Shown here piece by piece: positions 17,114 through 25,200 of a DNA stretch of 64,000 nt. The DNA is taken from NCBI GenBank assembly GCA_963650915.1, contig CAVJMJ010000013.1, positions 1-64,000 of the forward strand, written 5' to 3'. The stretch is from UBA4636 sp963650915. GTDB lineage: Bacteria; Bacillota; Clostridia; Christensenellales; Borkfalkiaceae. The notes below the pieces were generated by a model that was not told where the DNA came from, ran no database searches, and was given only the letters and a program-made list of their open reading frames with translations. The stretch's first letter is position 1; each line of letters opens with the position of its first letter. Position numbers and translations under genes: made by a program.

Positions 17114-18850
17114 TTACCAAGGTGTCGGCACGCCGTCGACGTATCTCCAAGACAGGTAACTATCATTTGCGGTTTCCGAATACACGTAATGTTTTGCACT
17201 ATGATAAGCGGCAGTTACCGTCGAGGCTAATTCGGCGCCGTCCGGGTCGGTATTATCCTTTTCTATTGCGTTAAAATCTTCAAAAGAACAATTATAGTAG
17301 AGTGACTTGCAATTGTTAGAAAATGCTATGAAAGAAAGGTTTAACTTTTTCAAAGACTTCGGAAGAACCATATATTCCAAAGCGTAGCATTGACCGAAAG
17401 CGGCGTATCCTATTTCGGTTACGCTGTCGGGAATAACTACGGACTTAAGGGCTTCGCAATCAAGAAAAACACCGGATTCGATTTTTGTTAAATTCGAAGG
17501 CAATTTTACGGAAGACAGATTTTTGTCTTGTAAGAAACAGAACAAACCGATGGTTTCGAGGGTGTCGGGAAGATTTATTTCCGTTAACTTCGAACAATTT
17601 TCAAAAGCGTAATTGCCGATGGTCGTTAAGCCGTTAGGGATGGTTAAAGTTTCTATACTCGAACAACTTGCGAAAGCGTAATCGTCTATTTCGGCTACGC
17701 TGTCGGGTATGGTTATTTCGGTAAGCGCACTACATTCGTAAAAGGAAGAATTGTACAGTTTTTTCGTTCCTTCGGGTATTTTTACCGATTCGAGCGCACT
17801 GCATCCGTAGAAAACTCCTTCGCCCAAAAGATATGCGTCGTTGGTATAATTGAGCGTTTTTAATTTCGAGCAACCGTAAAAAGCGGCACTTGCAAATTTG
17901 GTTACCGTTTCGGGTACGGTGTACTCGGTTACTTCTTTATCGTTTACCGAATATAAAAGGTTGCCTATAACGAGTTCGGTGCCGACTGCATTGGTAACTA
18001 TCGGGGTGTCTTTAAAAACGTCTTTTCCGAAATAGTCAAGGTCGGTAGACAGTTCGACGGTCGTAAGCGATTGGCAATTGTAAAAAGCCAGCCTGCCGAC
18101 GGAAGTTACCTTTTGAAGATTGATGCTTTGAAGCCTCGTGCAAGAATAAAAACCGCCTACACCTATTTCGGTAACGGTATCGGGGAGTTTTACGTCTTTA
18201 ATCGTCGTGCAGTAGGCAAAAGCAAGTTTATTTATCTTTTTCAGATATTTAGGAAGCCTGAAACTCGTCGTAACGTTATTGCAACCTACACCCGTTGAGG
18301 GGTTGACTACTCCGCCGTCGTTTACGAAAAAGCCGTTTTCGCTTATTTCTTCTACGGGTAAGCCGTTGTAATAGTCGGGCATTACGATTTTCCCGGCAAG
18401 TTGCTCTTTATCCATGGCGTAGCTTGATACCGAGTAGTATTTTTCGTCGTCGGATAGTTGGAAAACCAGGACGTCGGAAACTTTTTCGGCAAACAAAACG
18501 GGTTTGTTCTCGTCGGAATCCCTCGTGGTAACGCCGTTCCCGATTGCCTTAATGTATACCCTCGAATAAGCCCCTTCAGTCATAAGTTCGGTAGCGTTTA
18601 AGGGTGCCGTTTTCGCCTCCGCCGTTTTACCGTCGACGGTTATGGAGTACTTTTCCGCGCCTTCGACGGCGTCCCAATACAAAAAGTACTCCGTTCCGCT
18701 TTTTCTGTGGCTAATCTCCAAACTTACGTTTATCGGCATATCAAGCTTTTTTGCAAGCGAAGTGTTGGTGCATGCGCTAAATGCCATCGACAATGCGCAC
18801 AGTGCGGAAAGTGCAAATATTAAAATTAAAGTCTTTTTAAGTTTAGTCAT
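17114..18850 (-). CDS. BspA-type leucine-rich repeat lipoprotein
   Basis: Surface lipoprotein, 578 aa. Signal peptide 1-26 with lipobox AFSAC (Cys27) for lipidation. Residues about 38-110 look like a fibronectin III-type beta domain (YFLYWDAVEGAEKYSITVDG). From about 150 to 535 there are LRR_5/BspA repeats with the motif L-P-D/S-T/S-V-x-x-I-G-x-x-A-F. BspA-like repeats usually mediate binding to proteins or host surfaces; the ligand here is unknown. Ribosome site weak (AAGAG). Convergent with the upstream gene across a shared terminator. Similar LRR-like strands occur in the 1089-aa protein at 38.2 kb. Confidence 0.88.
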   Translation of the reverse strand: MTKLKKTLILIFALSALCALSMAFSACTNTSLAKKLDMPINVSLEISHRKSGTEYFLYWDAVEGAEKYSITVDGKTAEAKTAPLNATELMTEGAYSRVYIKAIGNGVTTRDSDENKPVLFAEKVSDVLVFQLSDDEKYYSVSSYAMDKEQLAGKIVMPDYYNGLPVEEISENGFFVNDGGVVNPSTGVGCNNVTTSFRLPKYLKKINKLAFAYCTTIKDVKLPDTVTEIGVGGFYSCTRLQSINLQKVTSVGRLAFYNCQSLTTVELSTDLDYFGKDVFKDTPIVTNAVGTELVIGNLLYSVNDKEVTEYTVPETVTKFASAAFYGCSKLKTLNYTNDAYLLGEGVFYGCSALESVKIPEGTKKLYNSSFYECSALTEITIPDSVAEIDDYAFASCSSIETLTIPNGLTTIGNYAFENCSKLTEINLPDTLETIGLFCFLQDKNLSSVKLPSNLTKIESGVFLDCEALKSVVIPDSVTEIGYAAFGQCYALEYMVLPKSLKKLNLSFIAFSNNCKSLYYNCSFEDFNAIEKDNTDPDGAELASTVTAAYHSAKHYVYSETANDSYLSWRYVDGVPTPW

Positions 18851-19063
18851 TTTTTTATTACTCTTGATTTATTTCTCTCGATAAGTCGTTTTTTTGAAAA
18901 GTTTACGCACGAACGAACGTGTTTTGCGTACTTTAAGTATAAAGATTACTTAATGCAATAGTTATTATAGCACAGTAATTTTAAATTTGCAAACACTTGT
19001 TTGTGTTTATAGTACACTTTACGCCGATAAAATTAAATTTTTACAAAAAAACGACGGCAACGC

Positions 19064-19092
19064 TTGTGTTTTGCCCTAAATCGTTGTAAAAT
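19064..19092 (+). promoter_or_regulatory. Promoter of the flavin reductase-like gene
   Basis: TTGTGT (19064-19069), 17-bp spacer, TAAAAT (19087-19092), 26 bp before the start codon. The rest of the 18851-19118 divergent spacer shows nothing else certain. Confidence 0.6.
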
Positions 19093-19118
19093 ATAGACAA
19101 TTACAAGGAGGTTTTAGT

Positions 19119-19676
19119 ATGAGAAAAAATTTCGGTTCTAAAACGTGGCTGTTCCCCATGCCCGTTTTGATAATCGCAACTTACGACGAAAAAGGTAACC
19201 CCGACGTCATGAACGCCGCTTGGGGCGGAATAGTAGAGGAAAACACTATCGGTATTTGTCTTTCCGAAAGCCATAAAACGACTAAAAATATTGCCGTAAA
19301 CAAGGCGTTTACGGTAAGCGTTGCAGACGCTCGACACGTTACGGAAGAGGACTACGTCGGTATAGTTTCCCAAAACGACGATAAGGGTAAATTTGAAAAA
19401 TCCGGCTTTACGGCGGAAAAAAGTCCTTTCGTCAACGCACCTATAATAAAGGAACTTCCTATGGCACTCGAATGCAGTTACATTAAAACGACCGAAGACG
19501 GGCTTGTTATGGGAAAAATCGTAAACGTTTCTTGCGACGAAGATTATTTAACGAACGGAAAAATAGACCCCGCTCTTCTTCGTCCCATAACTTTTGACCC
19601 GATTAACGCAAAATATATCGAGCTCGGAAGCGTCGTAGGAAACGCATTTTCGGACGGTAAAAAATTAAAGAAATAA
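19119..19676 (+). CDS. Flavin reductase-like FMN-binding split-barrel protein
   Basis: 185 aa of the flavin reductase-like/FMN-binding split-barrel family, which binds FMN and reduces flavin or small substrates with NAD(P)H. The opening W-x-x-PMPVLIIATYDEKGNPDVMNAAW is the typical barrel and FMN-phosphate region; SESHKTTKNI and FTVSVAD continue the barrel. Start chosen at 19119, directly after AAGGAGG at 8 nt. Own promoter upstream and a strong hairpin downstream, so a single-gene unit. The physiological substrate cannot be told. Confidence 0.85.
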   Translation: MRKNFGSKTWLFPMPVLIIATYDEKGNPDVMNAAWGGIVEENTIGICLSESHKTTKNIAVNKAFTVSVADARHVTEEDYVGIVSQNDDKGKFEKSGFTAEKSPFVNAPIIKELPMALECSYIKTTEDGLVMGKIVNVSCDEDYLTNGKIDPALLRPITFDPINAKYIELGSVVGNAFSDGKKLKK

Positions 19677-19691
19677 AAAAATAGGCAATAA

Positions 19692-19721
19692 CGAAAAGCC
19701 CTCTATAAGCCGATTATCGCC
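19692..19721 (-). repeat. Copy of the dispersed CGATAAYCGGCYTATAG motif
   Basis: Read on the minus strand this is GCGATAATCGGCTTATAG followed by AGGGCTTTT. It lies between two convergent genes and belongs to a family also seen at 27851, 31871, 36729 and 54035. Confidence 0.5.
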
Positions 19722-19736
19722 ATAAAAATGTAAAAA

Positions 19737-19775
19737 TTAGCCATTGCCTTGAAACCAAGGCAGTGGCTAATTTTA
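19737..19775 (+). terminator. Terminator after the flavin reductase-like gene
   Basis: TTAGCCATTGCCTTG pairs with CAAGGCAGTGGCTAA around AAAC (15 bp, one G-T pair), then TTTTAG. Confidence 0.8.
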
Positions 19776-19850
19776 GATGTCAAAGCAAAGAAAAAAAAGA
19801 AGTTAGTTTGGTATTATCCAAAAACCGAAAAGTTCATTTGACGCAAAAAA

Positions 19851-19878
19851 AGCCCTGCCTTGAAACCAAGGCAGGAGC
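19851..19878 (-). terminator. Terminator of the RsgI-like lipoprotein gene
   Basis: AGCCCTGCCTTG and CAAGGCAGGAGCT form a stem with one bulge around the same AAAC loop as the hairpin at 19737; on the minus strand it ends in TTTTTTT. The two hairpins share GCCTTGAAACCAAGGCAG and look like duplicates. Confidence 0.7.
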
Positions 19879-19918
19879 TAATTTTATGTTTTATAGGAGT
19901 AGAAAGACGATAACGGAT

Positions 19919-21094
19919 TTAGCCTTCGCTGCTTTCGGTTGAAGGAGCAAGCGTCGTCCAGTAATTGTTGTTGATGTAAATAAGGTTTTCCTTATTGAAA
20001 GCGTCTTCGAAGTTCTTTTTGGTGTCTTCTACCGCTTTATCGATGGTGCCTTGTAAATCGCTTATCGTGATATTCAAAGTGCTGACGATGGCGTCAATCG
20101 CGCTTTTGGCGGTAGACAAAGTCGAATCGATGGTAGCGTTGATGGTGTTCAAAGAATTCGTCGCAAATTGTTTTGCCGATTCCAAAACCTTTAAAGCCGA
20201 TTGATAAGCCGAATCGAAAGTAGCCAAAGTTTCTTCGGAAGCACCTTCGAGTCTTGCTTGCAAAAGTTCTTTCTTGGCAGAAATTACTTGTTGCATTTTC
20301 AAATAATAATCGCTCGTGGTGTCAAGGAATTTTTCTTTATAAACTTCTTTATAGTTATTTATGGCAGACAAAACGTTGTTAAGTTGTGCCTGAGCGGCGG
20401 TAAGTGCTGCGGAAACGACACCTAACGTGTCTTGTGCTTTTATCGCGTCGATGTAAGCGTTGAGTTGGGCTTCTCTTATTTCGAGAGCGCGTTCTGCGTA
20501 GTAATAATCTTTAAGTTCCTGACTCTTTAAGTTTTCGGTTTCCTTTCTCGATTCTTCCAAGAGTTTCAAAAGTTCTTCCTGAGTTTTTGCTTTTACGTTG
20601 TCTACGTCGAGTTCTCTCATGCAGTCCGTAACCAAAGTTTCGAGATCTTCTTTGGAAATAGTTTGGAAATTGAAGTTTACGTTGACGTTTACCTCGGGAA
20701 GACTTGCAATATAGTCTTGAGCCTTTTTGGTTACGTCGTCGTAAAGTTTTTGAGCGTCGTCGCCGGAAACGGAAATCTTAACGTTGTTTTCGCCCGCTTT
20801 TACTTCGCCTTCGAGTAAAAATCCGTCTTCAACGGAAACGTTTAAAAATGCGTTTACCGCCTCGTCTGCGGTTTTACCTACAAAGTTTGCCTTTGCGATA
20901 ACGTAGTTACCTTCGTCGTTCATGGCGTTTACGGTAACGACTTTGTTGTCTCCGTCAAGTATAAACTCGACTTGCGGGTTGAGTTCAACCGTCATGACCT
21001 TTGATTCTTTATTATCGCCCGAGCAAGCCGTAAGAGGCATGCAAACGGCAAAAGCCAAAACCAAAGTGAGTAAAAGTGCTGTGATCTTTTTCAT
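19919..21094 (-). CDS. Lipoprotein with RsgI-like domain and coiled-coil region
   Basis: 391 aa. Signal peptide with lipobox PLTAC (Cys24), so a membrane-anchored extracellular protein. Residues about 33-125 resemble the extracellular middle domain of RsgI-type anti-sigma factors (MTVELNPQVEFILDGDNKVV, then NDEGNYVI, GKTADEAVNAFL), but the cytoplasmic anti-sigma part and membrane helix are missing. Residues about 150-375 are helical, rich in Ala, Leu, Lys and Thr, and probably coiled coil. GAGG lies 11 nt before the ATG. No sigma-factor gene is nearby. It may be a sensor or structural lipoprotein that borrowed the RsgI fold. Confidence 0.75.
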   Translation of the reverse strand: MKKITALLLTLVLAFAVCMPLTACSGDNKESKVMTVELNPQVEFILDGDNKVVTVNAMNDEGNYVIAKANFVGKTADEAVNAFLNVSVEDGFLLEGEVKAGENNVKISVSGDDAQKLYDDVTKKAQDYIASLPEVNVNVNFNFQTISKEDLETLVTDCMRELDVDNVKAKTQEELLKLLEESRKETENLKSQELKDYYYAERALEIREAQLNAYIDAIKAQDTLGVVSAALTAAQAQLNNVLSAINNYKEVYKEKFLDTTSDYYLKMQQVISAKKELLQARLEGASEETLATFDSAYQSALKVLESAKQFATNSLNTINATIDSTLSTAKSAIDAIVSTLNITISDLQGTIDKAVEDTKKNFEDAFNKENLIYINNNYWTTLAPSTESSEG

Positions 21095-21741
21095 TGTTTT
21101 TTTACCTCGTAAATTATTTTTTCGGTAACGGAAACGATTGATTCGTTTTCGTTCTTTCGCTTAATATATACCCGAAAAGTCTCAATCGTTTGAAGAAATT
21201 TCAAAAAAATTCGTAATTTCTACAGGTTTTCGTAAATTGTAAAAATTATCCTTTCGTAAAGGCGTAAAAATCGCTTTTATGAAAAATCGCTTGTCGTCAA
21301 GCAATATATAATTAAGGAAACGGCTAATCTAAATTGCGTAAAAGTATGAACGAAATCGTGTAAATGGTTGACTTAAAAAATACCGTTAAACTTCGTCAAA
21401 AATCGAAAATACAGGTTCTCAAAAGGTGAGCGGAAAATATAGCAAAAAATCAGATTGCGTAAAAGTTTACATTTCAAACAACCTAAAAGCGAGTCAACAC
21501 GGCGGGTAAAGTCTACCGACAAACTTGCAAACGATTTTTGAATTACACGGCTATTATAACGATAAAACGCCGAATTATCTAAACTTATACATACAATTTA
21601 AAATTCATCCCAAAAAAATCTGCCTCATACGTTTTATAAACCTGCAAGCATCTTTTTCGGAATAAAAGGACACACCGAATTCCTTTTGCCCTTTCGGGCT
21701 TCGGAATTCGGTGTAATCGTCAAAGTAATTTTTTTATTTTT
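21095..21741. other. Intergenic region, no gene seen
   Basis: About 650 bp of AT-rich sequence between two minus-strand genes. It should hold the promoter of the lipoprotein gene and, at its far end, the terminator of the merR gene (21672-21714). No open frame with a ribosome site. Confidence 0.5.
21672..21714 (-). terminator. Terminator of the merR gene
   Basis: ACACCGAATTCC (21672-21683) pairs perfectly with GGAATTCGGTGT (21703-21714); the loop holds a second stem GCCC/GGGC. On the minus strand TCCTTTTATT follows. Confidence 0.7.
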
Positions 21742-22203
21742 TTATTTCACGGTTCTTGGTGCCGTACGCAATTCTTGTCGGATTTTCCGAAAACGTTCAG
21801 GGACTTCGGAAAGTTCCATTTTTTGCGGTGCGTCTACGGTACCCGCGTCCTTTGCGGTTTCGTAATACCAGCATTTGTAGTCCACCATTTCCATAGTGTG
21901 CTGTAATTCTGCCATTCGCTCCTTTAAAACTTCCTGCTGATGCCGAAACATTGAAAGCCGAAGATCGATGGTACCGTCGCCTTGCAGTGCCATTTCTATA
22001 TACCGTCTGATGTCTTTGATTGACATTCCGGCTTTTTTCATACAGCCGATTACTTGCAACCATTCAATATCCGATTCCCGAAATATACGGATACCGCCGG
22101 AGGAACGCTCCACAAACGGCAAAAGCCCCTCCTTGTCGTAGTAGCGCAGAGTGGATGTCGTGACACCCAGCAATTTTGCCATTTCTCCGACCGTGTAAGT
22201 CAT
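21742..22203 (-). CDS. MerR family transcriptional regulator
   Basis: 153 aa. Winged-helix DNA-binding part at 1-70 with the MerR signature (TVGEMAKLLGVTTSTLRYYD, then GGIRIFRESDIEWL), followed by a long dimerisation coiled coil (about 78-112). No N-terminal metal-site cysteine cluster; the C-terminal part is short, so the effector is probably a small organic molecule or redox state. MerR proteins underwind promoters with an over-long spacer. Just such a promoter, with a 20-bp palindrome in its spacer, faces away from this gene (22248-22278) and drives the redox cassette. Confidence 0.9.
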   Translation of the reverse strand: MTYTVGEMAKLLGVTTSTLRYYDKEGLLPFVERSSGGIRIFRESDIEWLQVIGCMKKAGMSIKDIRRYIEMALQGDGTIDLRLSMFRHQQEVLKERMAELQHTMEMVDYKCWYYETAKDAGTVDAPQKMELSEVPERFRKIRQELRTAPRTVK

Positions 22204-22247
22204 ATAAAAAATTCCTCCGATTTTTTTAAAATTTTCTCAAAAAATCC

Positions 22248-22278
22248 TTGACTTAAAGTTAACTTTAAGTTGTAAGAT
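22248..22278 (+). promoter_or_regulatory. MerR-controlled promoter and operator
   Basis: TTGACT (22248-22253), a 19-bp spacer, TAAGAT (22273-22278). The perfect palindrome ACTTAAAGTTAACTTTAAGT (22251-22270) fills the spacer. A 19-bp spacer with a centred dyad is the hallmark of MerR-activated promoters. Confidence 0.9.
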
Positions 22279-22346
22279 AAACGTGAAGTCCGAAAACAGT
22301 ATACTTCAAAACAAAGAATCTGTCAACCGTAAGGAGAAAATTAGAA

Positions 22347-22526
22347 ATGAACAGACCGTATATTTTCTGCCACATGATGACCGCTTTGGACGGAAAAATC
22401 ACGGGCGATTACGCGGAAGCGGTCGGAAACGGCACGGTGGCAGAGGAAAGCCCGTGCACCTTAGGTAATAAGGGGCGAGGAAAAGGACTTTTTGAGAGCG
22501 ATGGGTCGGGCTTCACGCCGAAATAG
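22347..22526 (+). pseudogene. Truncated RibD C-terminal/dihydrofolate reductase-like gene
   Basis: 59 codons after an AAGGAG ribosome site. The first 20 residues (RPYIFCHMMTALDGKITG) match the start of RibD-C/DHFR-like reductases, which are normally over 200 aa and bind NADPH. After about residue 35 the sequence is unrelated, and the frame ends at TAG 22524. A deletion has removed most of the gene. It was the first gene of the MerR-controlled cassette, so only the leader and start survive. Confidence 0.75.
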
Positions 22527-22537
22527 ATAAAGGTCAT

Positions 22538-22597
22538 GGAAGCTTTTTCCGTACGCTTGCGCTTCACGGAAGTTTTTTCCGTTCGACTGCGCTATAC
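22538..22597 (+). repeat. 30-bp tandem repeat, two copies
   Basis: 22538-22567 and 22568-22597 match at 24 of 30 positions; each begins GGAAGYTTTTTCCGT, itself a small dyad. It marks the junction where the truncated reductase gene ends and the cupin gene's leader begins. Confidence 0.6.
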
Positions 22598-22632
22598 AGT
22601 CAATCGATAATTTTTCACGGGAGGTATTTATT

Positions 22633-23064
22633 ATGAAATACGAAAACAAAGAACAATTCGAAAAAATCAACATATTCGGCACGGGAGCGGAAAATACCGC
22701 ATTTGCTCGGTATTTTATCGGAGATTCTTTTTTAAATCCTTTGACAGCCCCTGATAGCGGTCTGTTTGCCGCCAACGTGACATTCGAGCCGAGGTGCCGT
22801 AATAATTGGCATATTCACCATGCTACTAAGGGCGGAGGACAGCTTCTTATCTGCACGGCAGGCGAGGGTTGGTATCGGGAGGAAGGCAAGGATGCTGTCA
22901 GTCTTCATGAGGGTAGCGTCGTGATGATTCCCGCAAACGTCAAGCACTGGCACGGAGCGAAAAAGGATAGTTGGTTCAGCCACATCGCCGTGGAAGTTCC
23001 CGGCGAGAATTGTCGAAACGAGTGGTGCGAACCGGTATCCGATGAAGAATACGCAAAGTTATAA
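22633..23064 (+). CDS. Cupin domain protein
   Basis: 143 aa, one small beta-barrel cupin. Metal-binding motif 1 appears as WHIHH at about 57-61 with the following GGGQLL and GEGWY, and motif 2 as IPANVKHWHGA at about 98-108. Such stand-alone cupins occur with carboxymuconolactone decarboxylase-like proteins in stress cassettes; the reaction is not established. GGGAGG precedes the ATG by 8 nt. 17 bp separate it from the next gene: same transcript. Confidence 0.88.
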   Translation: MKYENKEQFEKINIFGTGAENTAFARYFIGDSFLNPLTAPDSGLFAANVTFEPRCRNNWHIHHATKGGGQLLICTAGEGWYREEGKDAVSLHEGSVVMIPANVKHWHGAKKDSWFSHIAVEVPGENCRNEWCEPVSDEEYAKL

Positions 23065-23081
23065 AAGGAGGATATAAAAAA

Positions 23082-23417
23082 ATGTCGATAAAACAGACGG
23101 CTGGCAGAGATGCCCTTGGTAAATTCGCACCGAAATTTGCGGAACTGAATGACGACGTACTGTTCGGCGAGGTTTGGAGCAGAGAGGATAAACTCTCTCT
23201 ACGCGACCGTTCGCTCGTAACGGTAGTCACGTTGATGGCGCAAGGCTTGACGGACGAGAGTTTTCGCTACCACCTTTTAACGGCGAAGAAAAACGGCATC
23301 ACAAGGGAAGAACTTGCGGAGATCGTGACTCACGCAGCCTTCTATTGCGGTTGGCCGAAAGCGTGGGCGGTGTTCCGCATTGCAAAAGAAATTTGGAATG
23401 AGGAGGACGAAAAATGA
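23082..23417 (+). CDS. Carboxymuconolactone decarboxylase (CMD) family protein
   Basis: 111 aa, all-helical CMD/AhpD-like fold (LRDRSLVTVVTLMAQGLTDE, then EELAEIVTHAAFYCGWPKAW). The AhpD CxxC redox pair is absent; only one Cys remains in the key helix, so an alkylhydroperoxidase reaction is unlikely. In gut Firmicutes this type is usually linked to cupin and aldo/keto reductase genes, as here. AAGGAGG upstream; overlaps the next gene by 4 bp (ATGA). Confidence 0.88.
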   Translation: MSIKQTAGRDALGKFAPKFAELNDDVLFGEVWSREDKLSLRDRSLVTVVTLMAQGLTDESFRYHLLTAKKNGITREELAEIVTHAAFYCGWPKAWAVFRIAKEIWNEEDEK

Positions 23418-24283
23418 TCTTGAATGAAACCTATACGCTTACAAGCGGCGTTCGGATCCCAAAACTCGGGCTCGGTACATGGTTTATCGATGATGATAAG
23501 GCGGCGGATGTCGTTCGTACGGCGGTCAAACAGGGTTATCGCCTGATCGATACCGCACAAGCTTACGGCAACGAGGGAGGTGTCGGCGAGGGCGTGCGCA
23601 CTTGCGGCGTTTCGCGGGCGGAGCTGTTTGTCGCAAGCAAAGTGGCGGCAGAACTGAAAACCTACGCATCTGCGGCAAGGTCTGTTGACGAGACGTTGCA
23701 AAAGACGGGGCTTGACTATCTTGACCAGATGATTATTCACTCTCCGCAGCCCTGGAGAGAGTTCGGCACGGAGAAACGCTATTTTGAAGAAAATAAAGAG
23801 GTCTGGCGTGCGTTGGAAGATGCGCAGACTGCGGGCAAAGTCAAGGTCATCGGCGTTTCCAACTTTTTGAAAGAAGATCTTGAAAATTTGCTCGGTTACT
23901 GTCGGGTAAAGCCGATGGTCAACCAAATTCTGTTGCACGTCGGCAACACCGATTTTGCGTTGGCGGACTTTTGTAAAGCACAGGGCATTTTGGTTGAAGC
24001 GTATTCTCCCATTGCCCACGGTGAGGCACTGAAAAATCCGATCGTTGCGGAGATGGCAAAAAAGTACGGTGTGTCTGCCGCCCGACTCTGTATCCGTTAT
24101 GTGCTTCAGCTCGGAGCCGTTGCTCTTCCCAAAACGGCAAACCCCGAGCATATGGCAAATAATGCGGATGTGGATTTCAACATTTCCGACGAAGATATGG
24201 AAACGCTCAAAAATACGGAGCGCGTTACGGATTACGGTCAATTCAACATATTTCCCGTATTCGGCGGAAAGCCGTTGGCATAA
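23414..24283 (+). CDS. Aldo/keto reductase
   Basis: NADPH-dependent carbonyl reductase, 289 aa, complete TIM barrel. Catalytic tetrad visible: Asp and Tyr in LIDTAQAYGNEGGVG, Lys in FVASKVAAEL, His in MIIHSPQPW. The cofactor end shows GVSNF, and the C-terminal LPKTANPEHMANNADV matches the 2'-phosphate site. Translationally coupled to the CMD gene and 13 bp ahead of flavodoxin. Probably reduces a reactive aldehyde or quinone produced under the stress sensed by the MerR protein. Confidence 0.93.
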   Translation: MILNETYTLTSGVRIPKLGLGTWFIDDDKAADVVRTAVKQGYRLIDTAQAYGNEGGVGEGVRTCGVSRAELFVASKVAAELKTYASAARSVDETLQKTGLDYLDQMIIHSPQPWREFGTEKRYFEENKEVWRALEDAQTAGKVKVIGVSNFLKEDLENLLGYCRVKPMVNQILLHVGNTDFALADFCKAQGILVEAYSPIAHGEALKNPIVAEMAKKYGVSAARLCIRYVLQLGAVALPKTANPEHMANNADVDFNISDEDMETLKNTERVTDYGQFNIFPVFGGKPLA

Positions 24284-24296
24284 GGAGAAAAGTAAA

Positions 24297-24773
24297 ATGA
24301 GAACGTTGATTTTGTATTATTCTTACGGTGGCAATACAAAGCGCATTGCCGAAATGATTCAAAAAGAAATCGGTGGAGATATTGCCCGTATAGATACGGT
24401 CGTTCCCTACGACGGCGATTACGATAGTGTCGTCGAGCGGGGAAAGCGTGAAAACGCAGAGGGTTATTGCCCTAAACTGAAACCGCTTCACGTCGATTTA
24501 ACTGCTTACGATACAATCGTTTTGGGTTCTCCCGTGTGGTGGTATACCTATGCACCCGCTATGCACGGTTTTTTGAACCGGACCGATTTGAGCGGAAAAA
24601 CTATTTATCCCTTTGCTACCAACGGCGGTTGGCTCGGACATACGTTGAAAGACTTTGAGAAAAACTGCAACGGTGCGATTGTAAAACAAGGACTCGGTGT
24701 GCGGTTCGATGAATCGACACTCCGTACTTCGGAGGAAGAAATTCTGAGATGGATTAAAAAGATTCACGAATAA
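24297..24773 (+). CDS. Flavodoxin
   Basis: FMN-binding electron carrier, 158 aa. FMN phosphate loop YYSYGGNTKRIA at 7-18; flanking loops SPVWWYTYAP and FATNGGW complete the site. Start at 24297, the first ATG after TAAGGAG, rather than longer frames that begin inside the reductase gene. Last gene of the cassette, followed by a clear terminator. It may feed electrons to the partner reductases or a quinone. Confidence 0.92.
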   Translation: MRTLILYYSYGGNTKRIAEMIQKEIGGDIARIDTVVPYDGDYDSVVERGKRENAEGYCPKLKPLHVDLTAYDTIVLGSPVWWYTYAPAMHGFLNRTDLSGKTIYPFATNGGWLGHTLKDFEKNCNGAIVKQGLGVRFDESTLRTSEEEILRWIKKIHE

Positions 24774-24835
24774 TAAGTCTGCGATCTTCAAAATCTATCG
24801 CAAAAAGCAAAGGCTCGGGACTATAAAAAATAATA

Positions 24836-24875
24836 ACAGAGCGTTTCGGCAGTTTGTCGGAAGGCTCTGTTTTTC
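24836..24875 (+). terminator. Terminator of the redox cassette
   Basis: ACAGAGC (24836-24842) pairs with GCTCTGT (24864-24870), followed by TTTTC; the loop may fold further. Confidence 0.75.
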
Positions 24876-25052
24876 AATGCGGGTACTCATAGGAATTTGT
24901 TTGCTGTTTAGCAAGAAAATTACGGTTACCGCCCGCCGATTTTAGCAAGTGCATCTGCACTTATCGTGCTTGATATTCTTTAAAATCGTATTCTTCACGT
25001 TCTCGGCATCTCGTAAATCCTTTTGAAAGTTCAGACTTTTTCATCAAAACTA

Positions 25053-25081
25053 TTGACTCGAACCTGTGTTTTTGATATACT
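25053..25081 (+). promoter_or_regulatory. Promoter of the second BRO gene
   Basis: TTGACT (25053-25058), 17-bp spacer, TATACT (25076-25081). The roughly 115-nt leader is longer than that of the first BRO gene. Confidence 0.7.
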
Positions 25082-25200
25082 GCCATCAAGTAGACAGCGT
25101 AGCGGTGCCTTAAAGTCGCCGACAAAGCGACGTCTTTTAAAGATAACGTTATGCAAACAATCTAAAGAAAAGAGAAAAGTAGATAAAAGGAAAAATCGCA

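Larger units (their letters stand above)
24774..25200. other. Spacer between the redox cassette and the second BRO gene
   Basis: Holds the cassette terminator (24836-24875) and the BRO promoter (25053-25081). Between them no gene is seen. The transcribed leader has a short stem GTCGC/GCGAC near 25112-25130. Confidence 0.5.

Noticed and set aside
24045..24773. Longer flavodoxin start inside the aldo/keto reductase gene
   Set aside because: The extra residues are reductase DNA in another frame; ATG 24297 has a good ribosome site and begins the fold.
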